The notes under the pieces: model-generated
Databases searched by the model: none
What the model saw: only the letters and a program-made list of their open reading frames with translations
What the model was told of the DNA's origin: nothing
In this document: positions 1-8,168 of the stretch, in pieces
Numbering within the stretch: position 1 is the stretch's first letter
Layout: each line of letters opens with the position of its first letter
Translations under genes and position numbers: made by a program
Assembly (NCBI GenBank): GCA_965202905.1
Contig: OZ241868.1
Coordinates: forward strand, 372,001 to 436,000
Direction of reading: 5' to 3'
Source of the DNA: CAYFYS01 sp965202905
GTDB lineage: Bacteria > Pseudomonadota > Alphaproteobacteria > MPNO01
Length of the DNA stretch: 64,000 nt

Positions 1-3000
1 ACCGGCTTCGCGCGGATCGCCGACTATCTCGAGCCGGTTCCCACGGTGCGGCTGATGCTGGGGGTCGATCTTTCGGCCAGGGCGCCGGACGAAAGACGGC
101 GCCTCGGCGAGACGGAAGCCGGGTTCGAGCGCCGGCGCATGCAGTGCGGGCTGCGCCGCATGGACGACATGCTGCGCGGGGAGCGCGACCGGCTGCCCTT
201 CACCCGGGCGAGCGGTACGGCGTTGCGCAGGCTGATCGCGGCGCTGCGCGCGGGCAACATGGAGGTGCGGCGCTACGAAAAGGCGTTGCTGCACGCCAAG
301 GCCTATATCTTCACCCCGGCGGACGGCGCCTTCGGCAAGCCGGCAGGGGTCATCGCCGGCTCGTCCAACCTCACCGGGGCGGGCCTGACCAGCAACCTGG
401 AACTCAACCTCGGGCGCTACGACCGGCCCGTCGTCGAGCAGGGGCGGCAGTGGTTCGACGACCTCTGGGACGAGGCCGGACCCTACGACCTCGCCATCGT
501 GTTCGAAGACCCCTTCCGGCTGCGCACCCCCTGGGAGATCTTCATCCGCGTATTGTGGCGGCTCTACGGCGACGAGGTCGAGGAAGACGCGCGGGACGAC
601 CTGAACCTGCCCCTGACCAGCTTCCAGAAGCATGGCGTCGCCCGCGCGCTGCGCCTGATCCGCGATACCGGCGGCGCCATCGTCGCCGACGAGGTGGGGC
701 TGGGAAAGACCTTCATCGCCGGCGAGGTGCTGCAAATCTATCGTGAGCGGCGGCAGCGGGCGTTGCTGATCTGCCCGGCCGCGCTGCGCGACAGCACCTG
801 GAAGAAGTTCCAGGCCCGGTTCGAGCTGTTCGTCGAATGCCTGTCTTTCGAGGAGCTGGCGAACGACATTCAGCTTCGCGACGCCCAGCGGCCGCACGCC
901 GACCAGCGGAAGCTGCAAATGCCTCTGGCCGAATACCAGCTGGTGGTCATCGACGAGGCGCACAACTACCGCAATCCCGACGCGCCGACGCGGGCGGCGG
1001 CGCTGCGGCGGCTTTTGTCCGGTCAACAGCGGCGGGATGTGCTGCTCCTGACCGCGACGCCGGTCAACAACTCGCTCTGGGATCTCTATCACCTGGTGCG
1101 GTTCTTCGTGCGCCAGGACGCGCATTTCGCGAAGCAGGGAATTCTCTCGATCCGCGAGCGCTTCGAGCGCGCCATGCGCGAAGACCCGTCGAACCTGAGC
1201 CCGGACGTTCTTTATCCGATCATCGACGCCACGACCGTCAAGCGCACGCGCCAGTTCGTCAAGAAGCACTATGCCGGCGACAACATCGCCGGGCCGGACG
1301 GCAGGCCGTCGCCCATCGTCTTCCCGCAACCGGGAGCGATCAGCGTTCGCTACAACCTCGATGATCTCCTGCCCGGCTTCTTCGACCGGCTGGAGGCCGC
1401 GCTCGATCCGGATGGCGGCGACGCGATTTCTTTCCACCGCTACATGCCGAACGCCTATCTGCTCACCAGAGCCGATGCGGAGGAGGACGCCCGCGCCCGG
1501 GCGTTGGTCGGGCTGCTGCGTTCCGGCATCCTGAAGCGGTTCGAGTCCTCGGCCTTCGCCTTTCGCCGGACCGTGGCAAAGATGGCGAAAGAGCACGGGA
1601 CGTTTCTCGACGCCCTCGACGCCGGCTATGTCGTCACGACCGGCTTCATGAGGGAGCTGTCGGCGGACGACGAAGCGGCGTTCGAGGATGTGCTCGCCGG
1701 CCCGGAACACCGCGCGGACGCCGCGCTCTACGATGTCGACCGCCTGCGCGATGCGGTGAAGCGCGACCGCAACCTGCTGCGGGCGCTGGCGAACGAAGCA
1801 GAGGCGATCACGCCGGATCGCGACCCGAAACTCCGCGCCCTGGCCGACGAGCTGGTTGCGATCGCCCGCCAGGCGGCGGCCGAGGCGACCGACGCCGCCG
1901 ATGAGGCGCAGAAGCGCAAGGTGCTGGTGTTCTCTTTCTTCGCGGATACGGTCCGCTGGATCCGTGATTTTTTGCGGGCCGAACTCGACCGTCGATCGGA
2001 ACTCGCCGGCTATCGCGGTCGCATCGAGGCGGTCAGCGGAGGATCGAACGAACTCGGTGAAGTGTCGCGGCAGCAGGCGGTGCAGGGTTTCGCGCCGGTC
2101 TCGATGGAGGCGCCGGCAGGCCGGGAGGCGGATCTTTACGATCTGCTGGTCTCCACCGACGTGCTGGCCGAAGGCGTGAACCTCCAGCAGTGCCGGCATA
2201 TCGTCAATTTCGACGTGCCGTGGAACCCGATGCGGCTCGTTCAAAGGCACGGCCGCATCGACCGGATCGGCAGCCCGCACAACCGCGTGTTCATGCGGAC
2301 CATCTTCCCGGTCGACCGGCTCGACCGGCTGCTGAACCTCGAACAGCGTATTCTCGACAAGCTGGCGATGGCGGCGGCGAGCGTCGGCGTCGCGGCGCCC
2401 ATCGAAGGGGCGGCGCACGGCGCGCAGGTTTTCACCGAGACGCGGGACGAGATCGAGAAGCTGCTGGAGGAGGACGTCTCCCTCTACGAACGGGGCGGTA
2501 CGGCCGGCGCGGCTCAGACCGGCGAGGAATATCGGCAGACCCTGCGCAAGGCGCTGGATCGGGACCGGGACGGCGTCGTGCGCCTGCCCTGGAAAATCGG
2601 ATCGGGGATGGTCAAAGGTGCGCGGCGGGGGGTGTTCTTCTGCGCGGTGGTCGAAAAACGTACCTGTCTGCGATTCGTGTCGGCCGACGAGGCGTGGTCC
2701 GTTTCGACCGCTGAGGACGCGATCCTTCGCGAAGTGGGCACATGCCTGCGGCTGATCGAGTGCGAGCCCGAGACGCCGACGCGGTGTCCCGATGAGCTTC
2801 AGGACCGGGTCTACGATTTCTGGGAAGCCGCCCAGCACGACATCCGATCCGACTGGATGCGCGAAACGGACCCGGTCAACCTTCAGCCGCGCGTTCGTCG
2901 GCTCAATCTTCGCGTCGCCGAGTTCATCCGGGCGAATCCGCCCATCGACATGGCCGAGGACCGGGTGAACCGGGCGCTCGACATCCTGGAATCGCCTTGG

Positions 3001-3213
3001 CCGCGACGCGAGGAAATCATGCTGCGAGAGTGGTTCGAGACGAAGGAGCACGAGGGCGCCGCCCTGTCGCAGTTGCTCGTCGAGCGGATCCTCGACACCG
3101 GCCTGGAGCCGGTCGAGCCGCCGCAGCCGCTGCCGCCGATTACGCTCGAGGACATCGAACTCCTGTGCTGGATGGGAATCGACAGCGCGGGCGAGGGGGC
3201 GGCCGAACACTGA
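1..3213 (+). CDS. PLD-domain SNF2-type helicase (5' end outside window)
   Basis: The frame is open from base 1, so the true start lies to the left; about 1070 residues are visible. The N-terminal part carries a phospholipase-D-like motif (LHAKAYIF followed by IAGSSNLTGAGL, roughly residues 97-130). A two-lobed SF2 helicase follows: Walker A DEVGLGKTF near residue 230, DEAH in VVIDEAHNYRN near 317, motif III LLLTATPVNN, and a C-terminal lobe ending in LVQRHGRIDRIG. This is the RapA/SNF2-like helicase-related family that recurs in phage-defence and restriction islands. It lies directly before broken hsdM sequence, which suggests a DNA-targeting defence role. The family call is firm; the system it belongs to is not identifiable from what is visible. 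Confidence 0.85.
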   Translation, partial: TGFARIADYLEPVPTVRLMLGVDLSARAPDERRRLGETEAGFERRRMQCGLRRMDDMLRGERDRLPFTRASGTALRRLIAALRAGNMEVRRYEKALLHAKAYIFTPADGAFGKPAGVIAGSSNLTGAGLTSNLELNLGRYDRPVVEQGRQWFDDLWDEAGPYDLAIVFEDPFRLRTPWEIFIRVLWRLYGDEVEEDARDDLNLPLTSFQKHGVARALRLIRDTGGAIVADEVGLGKTFIAGEVLQIYRERRQRALLICPAALRDSTWKKFQARFELFVECLSFEELANDIQLRDAQRPHADQRKLQMPLAEYQLVVIDEAHNYRNPDAPTRAAALRRLLSGQQRRDVLLLTATPVNNSLWDLYHLVRFFVRQDAHFAKQGILSIRERFERAMREDPSNLSPDVLYPIIDATTVKRTRQFVKKHYAGDNIAGPDGRPSPIVFPQPGAISVRYNLDDLLPGFFDRLEAALDPDGGDAISFHRYMPNAYLLTRADAEEDARARALVGLLRSGILKRFESSAFAFRRTVAKMAKEHGTFLDALDAGYVVTTGFMRELSADDEAAFEDVLAGPEHRADAALYDVDRLRDAVKRDRNLLRALANEAEAITPDRDPKLRALADELVAIARQAAAEATDAADEAQKRKVLVFSFFADTVRWIRDFLRAELDRRSELAGYRGRIEAVSGGSNELGEVSRQQAVQGFAPVSMEAPAGREADLYDLLVSTDVLAEGVNLQQCRHIVNFDVPWNPMRLVQRHGRIDRIGSPHNRVFMRTIFPVDRLDRLLNLEQRILDKLAMAAASVGVAAPIEGAAHGAQVFTETRDEIEKLLEEDVSLYERGGTAGAAQTGEEYRQTLRKALDRDRDGVVRLPWKIGSGMVKGARRGVFFCAVVEKRTCLRFVSADEAWSVSTAEDAILREVGTCLRLIECEPETPTRCPDELQDRVYDFWEAAQHDIRSDWMRETDPVNLQPRVRRLNLRVAEFIRANPPIDMAEDRVNRALDILESPWPRREEIMLREWFETKEHEGAALSQLLVERILDTGLEPVEPPQPLPPITLEDIELLCWMGIDSAGEGAAEH

Positions 3214-3216
3214 CCG

Positions 3217-3284
3217 GCATCGACCTCGCCGCCGCCGCCGCCGCCGACCGCTGGAGACTCGCTGGACATGCGCCGGCCGCAGCC
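3217..3284 (+). repeat. Repeat copy A (partner at 6514-6567)
   Basis: Starting 3 bases after the helicase stop, this stretch reads TCGACCTCGCCGC, a GCC-rich run, CGACCGCTGG, then ACATGCGCCGGCCGCAGCC. The same blocks in the same order follow the Fic stop at 6514-6567. Copy A has a longer GCC run and an extra 11 bases (AGACTCGCTGG). The two copies bracket the hsdM/MNT-HEPN/hsdS/Fic segment. Origin unknown; possibly a recombination or insertion scar. Confidence 0.6.
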
Positions 3285-3653
3285 TTGGTGGTGCAGATGA
3301 CCGACCGGAAACCGGGCGAGACCCTGTTCGATCCCGCCTGCGGGACCGGCGGTTTTCTGACCTGTTCGCTGCGCCACATGCGGGAGCGTTATGTCGAGAA
3401 GCCCGAGGACGATCGGACCATGCAATCGGCGCTGCGGGCGCGGTGGAGAAGAAACAGCTTCCCCACATGCTCTGCGTCTGCTCCGCGTCACCAACATGCT
3501 GCTGCACGGTATCGAGGACCCGGCCCGTCGAGCTGGAGCATCTGGCCGATTGCGCCGCCTGGTGAGGTGGGGCAAAACGTAAGGGCCGCGAGGAAGGCGG
3601 CGGCGATCCGCGACCGGTTGAAAGGGATCCCGGCGGAGGCGCTGTTACGGTGA
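3285..3653 (+). pseudogene. Type I restriction methylase HsdM remnant
   Basis: Reading across frames gives pieces of a type I N6-adenine methylase. First comes PGETLFDPACGTGGFL, containing the SAM-binding motif I, then EKKQLPHMLC and VTNMLLHGIEDP in shifted frames, then ELEHLADCAAW and KRKGREE, which resemble the HsdM C-terminus. The NPPF catalytic motif and most of the centre are missing and the frame changes at least twice. The gene is therefore dead. It starts where repeat copy A ends. A last in-frame tail (AAAIRDRLKGIPAEALL) could instead be an HsdS end. Confidence 0.75.
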
Positions 3654-3698
3654 TGTCGGGGAAGGGCGTCGTTTGCCGCCGGAATGGGAGGGTTGCGC

Positions 3699-4010
3699 AT
3701 GCACGCCGCCATCGCTGACAGGAGGGAGGAGCTGGTCGAACTTTGTCGGCGCTACGATGTGGCGCGGCTCGAAGTGTTCGGCTCTGCGGCGCGCGGCGCG
3801 GATTTCGACCCGCAAACCAGCGACGCCGACTTCCTTGTGGAATTCGAACCCGACAGCGGTCAGGCGCCGTTCGACCAGTATTTCGGCCTCGCCGAGGCTC
3901 TGCGCCGCAGCTTGGGCCGCCCTGTCGATCTCGTCGAGTCCGGCGCGGTCCACAACCCCTATTTGCGCGCGGCCATCGACAGGTCGCGCGAGCTCGTCTA
4001 TGCGACCTGA
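3699..4010 (+). CDS. MNT-type nucleotidyltransferase antitoxin
   Basis: 103 residues. It carries the minimal nucleotidyltransferase signature GSAARG (residues 28-33) followed by SDADFLVEF, giving the two metal-binding aspartates D42 and D44. Family members pair with HEPN RNases and silence them, in studied cases by adding AMP near the RNase active site. The start at 3699 is chosen because GGGAGG lies 7 bases upstream; an in-frame ATG at 3684 is possible but has a weaker site. The stop overlaps the HEPN start, which fits a coupled toxin-antitoxin pair. Confidence 0.85.
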   Translation: MHAAIADRREELVELCRRYDVARLEVFGSAARGADFDPQTSDADFLVEFEPDSGQAPFDQYFGLAEALRRSLGRPVDLVESGAVHNPYLRAAIDRSRELVYAT

Positions 4011-4251
4011 CCCTCGCGTCCTGCTGGCGGATATCGACCGGGCGGGCGCGGATATCGAGCGCTTCGCCGAAGGCATGGACAGCGGCGCATGCGCTGGCGC
4101 CCCGCTGACGCAGGCCGCAGTCGAACGCAAGTTCGAGATCGTCGGCGAAGCGCTGAACCGCTTGCAGAACGCTCACCCTGAACTTGCCGAACGGATTCCT
4201 CGGCTACGCCGGATCATCGACTTCCGCAACCCGTTGATCCACGGCTATTGA
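4000..4251 (+). CDS. HEPN (DUF86) toxin, C-terminally truncated
   Basis: The ATG overlaps the last codons of the MNT gene. The 83 residues include the HEPN RX4H catalytic motif in RNPLIHGY at the extreme C-terminus. DUF86 proteins usually continue some 30 residues past HGY with a final helix; here a TGA follows immediately, and the next sequence is unrelated, lower in GC and coding on the other strand. The gene therefore looks cut by an insertion or deletion junction near 4250. The RNase motif is complete, but folding and dimerisation may be affected. Family call firm, activity doubtful. Confidence 0.75.
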   Translation: MRPDPRVLLADIDRAGADIERFAEGMDSGACAGAPLTQAAVERKFEIVGEALNRLQNAHPELAERIPRLRRIIDFRNPLIHGY

Positions 4252-4521
4252 CTCATCAATCCGCATCTCCACGATGGTTATCGTCTCACTCTGAGAGTCT
4301 ACTGCGTAGACTAACGTGACGCAAAATCCTGGATAAGGCAAATCAACCCTCTTGATCAAAAAATTTTTCGGAGCGATCTCGACCGCTTCGTCCGGCAGAG
4401 GGTCATGACAAAGACGCCAAGTGAGATCATCAAACAGGTCGTGAAAGCGAGGGAATGCCAAATAAAATTTTCCCACCACCCGAGTTACCTCGTGCGCCTC
4501 TACCAAATGATATGCACGCAT
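4204..4521 (-). CDS. Possible RelE/ParE-like small protein (fragment)
   Basis: An ATG at 4521 opens a minus-strand frame of about 105 residues in a stretch clearly lower in GC than its surroundings. The core (FYLAFPRFHDLFDDLTWRL, later FCVTLVYAVDS and TITIVEMRIDE) resembles small RelE/ParE-like proteins found in integrons and toxin-antitoxin loci, but no catalytic residues can be assigned. The last 15 or so codons run antisense through the HEPN 3' end, so the natural stop has probably been lost at the junction near 4250. It is joined upstream to IS1595 sequence. Identification is by resemblance only. Confidence 0.35.
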   Translation of the reverse strand: MRAYHLVEAHEVTRVVGKFYLAFPRFHDLFDDLTWRLCHDPLPDEAVEIAPKNFLIKRVDLPYPGFCVTLVYAVDSQSETITIVEMRIDESIAVDQRVAEVDDPA

Positions 4522-4544
4522 CGGACTATGCCGCCTCCGTTGCT

Positions 4545-4705
4545 TGATGCCGCACTGGACATTGAACGATCCGCAGTAGGGACAGTATGGCCCGTCGGGC
4601 CATCGCGAAACATGCTCCGGCCGTTGCATCGTCGGGGAATATGGCGACCAACTGCGCCAGCGTGATGCCTTTGCGATGCGACTTCCCCGGCGCCTTTTGT
4701 ACCAT
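4545..4705 (-). pseudogene. IS1595-family transposase, N-terminal remnant
   Basis: From an ATG at 4705, preceded by GAGG, the frame begins MVQKAPGKSHRKGITLAQLV and continues IFPDDATAG. After a frameshift it resumes as RWPDGPYCPYCGSFNVQCG, the CPxCG zinc-ribbon N-terminus typical of IS1595 transposases. Homology ends near 4548, where an unrelated frame takes over, so the DDE catalytic domain is missing. A C-terminal remnant of the same family lies near 54.3 kb. No terminal inverted repeats were found. Confidence 0.75.
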
Positions 4706-4779
4706 GCCTACCTCACCTTGCGGCTATAATATAAGCAATAGGGTGGCGGGTTCAAGAGCAATATGAGACTTAGATATAT

Positions 4780-4965
4780 AATTCCCTTTTGATCCCACCC
4801 CTCTCCGAACAGCGGCGGATCGTGGCGAAGGTCGATGAATTGATGGCCCTTTGCGACCAACTGGAAACCACCCTGGCTGCCGCCGATACCACCCGCCAAT
4901 GCCTCCTCGAAGCCCTGCTGCGCGAGGCGCTGACGTCGGGCGAGGAACGGAAAGCGGCCGTATGA
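4780..4965 (+). pseudogene. Type I restriction specificity subunit HsdS, C-terminal remnant
   Basis: The frame through 4801 reads PPLSEQRRIVAKVDELMALC, continuing DQLETTLAAAD, and stops at 4965. PPLxEQxxIVxKVDELM is the standard end of the HsdS coiled-coil spacer following a target-recognition domain. No start codon or recognition domain precedes it; upstream is AT-rich filler with stop codons. With the hsdM scrap at 3.3 kb it shows that a type I restriction locus once occupied this site and was replaced piecemeal. Confidence 0.75.
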
Positions 4966-4995
4966 CTTCAATCATCGGATCGCAGGTGTTTTTCA

Positions 4996-6510
4996 ATGAA
5001 TGACCAATCGACCCAATATATATGGAACCCCGACACCGGAATCACCGATCTGGAGGCGGATCCGAAGGAATTCAGTGCCTCCCAAATTCCGGGGATCAAG
5101 GCGATTTGGACGGATCAGCGCCGCCGACTGAAGGGCACCGCTCAACTATCTGATTTTACCGAGAAGCTGAGCCGTGAGTGGGCGATTGAAACAGGCGTCA
5201 TCGAGAATCTTTACGAGATCGACCGCGGCGTCACCCAGACATTGATCGAACACGGATTTCAGGCCGAGCTTCTCGGACACGGCTCTACGAACAAGCCGCG
5301 CCAGTATGTAATCCAGCTCCTCCGTGACCAGAAGGACGCGCTCGACGGCGTCTTCGATTTTGTGAAAAATGACCGAATCCTGTCCGCCTCATATATCAAG
5401 GAACTGCACGCAGCTTTGCTGCGCAGCCAGAAGACGACGGAGGGCCTCGATTCGCTGGAGCGTCATGTAGATATATCCCTGATCAAAGGAGAATGGAAGA
5501 CGCAAGCCAACTACCCGGTGAGAGACGGGGTTAGCTACATCTATTGTCCGCCTGAACAGGTCGGCTCCGAAATGGATCGGTTGCTCGAGATGCACGCCAA
5601 CCACGTGGCGAGCGCCGTGCCGAGCGAGGTGCAGGCCGCATGGCTCCACCATCGTTTTACACAGATTCATCCGTTTCAGGACGGCAATGGCCGCGTTGCT
5701 CGCGCCATCGCCTCGCTGGTGCTCGTGAAGGATGGCCTTTTCCCGCTCGTCGTGACTCGGGACGGCAAACCGGACTATCTCGATGCTCTGGAGACGGCGG
5801 ATAAAGGCGATCTAAGGCCGCTGATCGACCTGATCGCGAAATTGCAAATCGTCCAGTTCCGCAAAGCAACCGCGATTTCCGAGGCGTTGTTGGTGGAGGA
5901 GGATGTAAAGGCGGCGCTTGGAGGGCTATTGAAGGCGGCCGACAAGATTGCTGCCGACAAGCTTCAGGAACTGAAAGGCGTTTTCGAACATGCACAGGCC
6001 GTAGAATCGGATCTTGAGGAGCGGTTGAGAGCAATTGCTCCCGATGTGGAAGCCGCGCTCAAGCAGGTTTCGGATGACGCAACGGCATTCGTAGCTCGCT
6101 CAACCCCCGATACAAACTACTATTTTCGTGCGCAGATCATCGAAACCGCCAAGCATCGTATCGGCTATTTTGCAAACACGACCGCCAAGGATCATATCGG
6201 CTATTTTGCAAACACGAGTGAGTATCGTTCATGGGTAGCATTGAACATGCGTTGGTCGCGACGCGGTCGACTCGTATTCGCAGTTCACGGCTTTGGAAAA
6301 CCGTTCAATGGCAGCTTGATTTGCGCGCCCTTCCTGGAGTTCAGGGATACCGACGAGGAAGGGCAGACACATACTGCGCTGGCGCCGGTTGCCGATCAAG
6401 GGTTCGTCTTTTTCTACAACGAGAACCGGGAAAGCGTTTTGTCCCGGTTCACCCCCTGGCGGGAAGACGTGATCAAGATGACCATCAAAGAACTTACGCA
6501 GAATTTGTAG
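4996..6510 (+). CDS. Fic-domain protein AMP-transferase (class II)
   Basis: 504 residues. The Fic catalytic loop HPFQDGNGRVAR starts at His225 and matches the HPFxDGNGRxxR consensus. An inhibitory motif TGVIEN at residues 66-71 fits the (S/T)xxxE(G/N) rule and precedes the Fic core, as in class II proteins that are self-inhibited through the glutamate. Such enzymes transfer AMP from ATP to hydroxyl groups on target proteins. The gene lies just after the hsdS remnant; Fic genes often travel inside type I restriction loci. GC is lower than in the core genes around it. A 36-bp in-frame tandem duplication lies in the C-terminal third. Confidence 0.88.
   Translation: MNDQSTQYIWNPDTGITDLEADPKEFSASQIPGIKAIWTDQRRRLKGTAQLSDFTEKLSREWAIETGVIENLYEIDRGVTQTLIEHGFQAELLGHGSTNKPRQYVIQLLRDQKDALDGVFDFVKNDRILSASYIKELHAALLRSQKTTEGLDSLERHVDISLIKGEWKTQANYPVRDGVSYIYCPPEQVGSEMDRLLEMHANHVASAVPSEVQAAWLHHRFTQIHPFQDGNGRVARAIASLVLVKDGLFPLVVTRDGKPDYLDALETADKGDLRPLIDLIAKLQIVQFRKATAISEALLVEEDVKAALGGLLKAADKIAADKLQELKGVFEHAQAVESDLEERLRAIAPDVEAALKQVSDDATAFVARSTPDTNYYFRAQIIETAKHRIGYFANTTAKDHIGYFANTSEYRSWVALNMRWSRRGRLVFAVHGFGKPFNGSLICAPFLEFRDTDEEGQTHTALAPVADQGFVFFYNENRESVLSRFTPWREDVIKMTIKELTQNL
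6145..6216 (+). repeat. 36-bp tandem duplication inside the Fic gene
   Basis: Two adjacent 36-base units (6145-6180 and 6181-6216) differ at only two positions and encode a repeated 12-residue segment with the common core IGYFANT. The reading frame is preserved. The near-identity points to a recent slippage-type duplication. Confidence 0.9.
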
Positions 6511-6513
6511 GTG

Positions 6514-6567
6514 GCGTCGACCTCGCCGCGGCCGCCGGCGACCGCTGGACATGCGCCGGCCGCAGCC
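6514..6567 (+). repeat. Repeat copy B (partner at 3217-3284)
   Basis: Begins 4 bases after the Fic stop and repeats the block order of copy A: TCGACCTCGCCGC, GCC-rich run, CGACCGCTGG, ACATGCGCCGGCCGCAGCC. Together the copies delimit the mosaic island segment. The sequence from 6568 to 6631 contains nothing recognisable. Confidence 0.6.
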
Positions 6568-6631
6568 GGGTGTATCGCTGCGCCGGGGACAGACGAGGCG
6601 CACTCGAGCTCGCCTCCGCCTCTGCGGGCGG

Positions 6632-6967
6632 TCAACCGTTGTCGTGACGTCCGGGGCTTGCCATCGCGCTCAGCGCGTCCTCCCAGTCGCCGCGGCTGAA
6701 GGTCAGGATGCGCAGCGGCTCGTCCGGCCGCCAGCTTAGATCCAGGGCGATGTTGGGCGGTGCGACGACCAGCCGGTAGAGGCCCCGCCATTTGGGGTCC
6801 TTGGGGATATCGGCCGGAGAGACGGTCTGCGACGGCGCCGTCGTCGGCAGGTCGGGTCCGGTGCAGCGGATATCGCAGATCGCGCCATCGGGCATCGTTG
6901 CCTCGCACCGCCAAATCGCCTCGCCCGGCCCCACCCCCTCGCTCCGCACGCCCTCGCGCGCGAGCAC
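6632..6967 (-). CDS. Hypothetical protein
   Basis: A minus-strand frame of 111 residues from a GTG at 6967. The frame is actually open further upstream to about 7055, so the true start is uncertain and could be a non-ATG codon near 7040. It contains two close cysteine-bearing segments (WRCEATMPDGAICDIRC) and ends with a tryptophan- and arginine-rich stretch (DLSWRPDEPLRILTFSRGDW). Composition looks coding. No family was recognised. It follows the broken dehalogenase-like gene on the same strand and might be co-transcribed with it. Confidence 0.5.
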   Translation of the reverse strand: MLAREGVRSEGVGPGEAIWRCEATMPDGAICDIRCTGPDLPTTAPSQTVSPADIPKDPKWRGLYRLVVAPPNIALDLSWRPDEPLRILTFSRGDWEDALSAMASPGRHDNG

Positions 6968-7055
6968 CGCCAGCGCGGCCTCGGCCAGCGCCTTCAGCGC
7001 CGGCGCGGTCTCGTTCGACCGGCCCCCGGCGTCGATCGCGCGATGGGAATGTGCG

Positions 7056-8002
7056 CTAGCGCTCTCCTTTGGGGGTCTTATAGCCTTCCTCCTTGCGGGT
7101 CTTCATGTACCGGCGAAAGATGTCGCGCTTTCCGGCGTCGCCGTTCTCCTTGTAGATGTAGGGACAGACATCGACGCAGATGTGGCAGTAGGACTCCCGG
7201 AAGCGCGAGATCGGGTAGCATTTCTCGATGTCGGTCAGCCAGCGCCTGACGCTGCCGGTGGTGATGTAGTCGTCGGGGATGGCGTCGCCCGGGCAGTTGT
7301 TGCGGCAGAGATTGCAGGTCATGCAGTAGTCCTGCACGCCGAAGGCGTGGGGCCGGTCGCAGGCCATCGGCAAATCGGTGGTCACGAAGCCCGGCCTGAA
7401 ATTGGCCCCGAGCCTCGGGTGGATCAGGCTGCCGTGGCGTCCGGGCTCGCCGAAGCCGACCTCGTAGAACACCGGAATCGCCTGGATCTGGCCGGAATCG
7501 CCTGGATCTGGAAGGAGCCGTTGTGGTGCGCCACCGCGGGATAGCCGAGCTCCTCGCGGATCTGGCGGGCGAGTTCGGTCGCCACGTCGGCGCACAGCGC
7601 GTAGGTGCTCATCGCCTCCAGATCGACGGCGTCCGGGCCGTCGATCGACTTCGCATAGTCCTCGTAGCAGATCGTCGCGATGACGTTCTCGTGCGGCAGA
7701 TCGACCCCGATCTCGATGAACTCCGGCCGGAGCGCGGCGATCCCGGTGTCGTCGGCGCCGAGCGCGGCGGCGCGGGCCTTGATGTCCGCGCTCATCGCCG
7801 CCGGGTCCTCCACCGGCGTCTGTTCCGGATTCACCGGGCCGTCGCGCAGCGGGACCAGGTCGTTCCAGTGTTTCATGGCGGCGTCGCGCTCGGGGAACGA
7901 TCGGCGCCACAACGGCACGTCGTCCATGCCCCGGTCGCGCAGGGAAGCGCATAGCAGCGCATCCTGCATGCCTTGCTCGCGTATCCAGCTTGTGCCGATC
8001 AC
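7056..8002 (-). pseudogene. Reductive-dehalogenase-like Fe-S protein, frameshifted
   Basis: GTG start at 8002 with GAGGAG 8 bases upstream. The first frame runs to HHNGSFQIQAIP. There a perfect 20-bp tandem duplication (7472-7511) throws translation out of frame, and the natural continuation VFYEVGFGEPGRHGSLIHP resumes in another frame to the stop at 7056. Removing one repeat unit restores a protein of about 308 residues. The C-terminal half has two [4Fe-4S] motifs, CMTCNLCRNNCP and CHICVDVCPY, as in reductive dehalogenases and epoxyqueuosine reductase, which use a corrinoid. Substrate unknown. The allele is inactive unless the repeat contracts or the duplication is an assembly error. Confidence 0.75.
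7472..7511 (+). repeat. Perfect 20-bp tandem duplication causing a frameshift
   Basis: CCGGAATCGCCTGGATCTGG occurs twice back to back (7472-7491, 7492-7511). Twenty is not a multiple of three, so the second copy disrupts the dehalogenase-like gene. Confidence 0.95.
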
Positions 8003-8015
8003 ACCCGGGCTCCTC

Positions 8016-8083
8016 GGTTTGCCGGTGGGTTTGCCGATGTCTTCCCCAGTGGGTTTGCCGGTGGGTTTGCCGACATCTTCCCC
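8016..8083 (+). repeat. 36-bp imperfect tandem repeat with internal 12-mers
   Basis: Between the starts of the dehalogenase-like gene and the end of the oxidoreductase, a unit containing GGTTTGCCGGTGGGTTTGCC then GATGTCTTCCCC recurs with a 36-base period (second version GACATCTTCCCC). The 12-base piece GGGTTTGCCGGT is itself repeated inside each unit. The rest of 8003-8168 shows nothing recognisable. Confidence 0.85.
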
Positions 8084-8168
8084 GCGATCCTGCCATGACC
8101 GGCCGGGTTCGGGCCACGGTCGATCCGCCGCCCACGTCCCGGTCCGAGCCCCGGTTCCTCCCCGGTTT

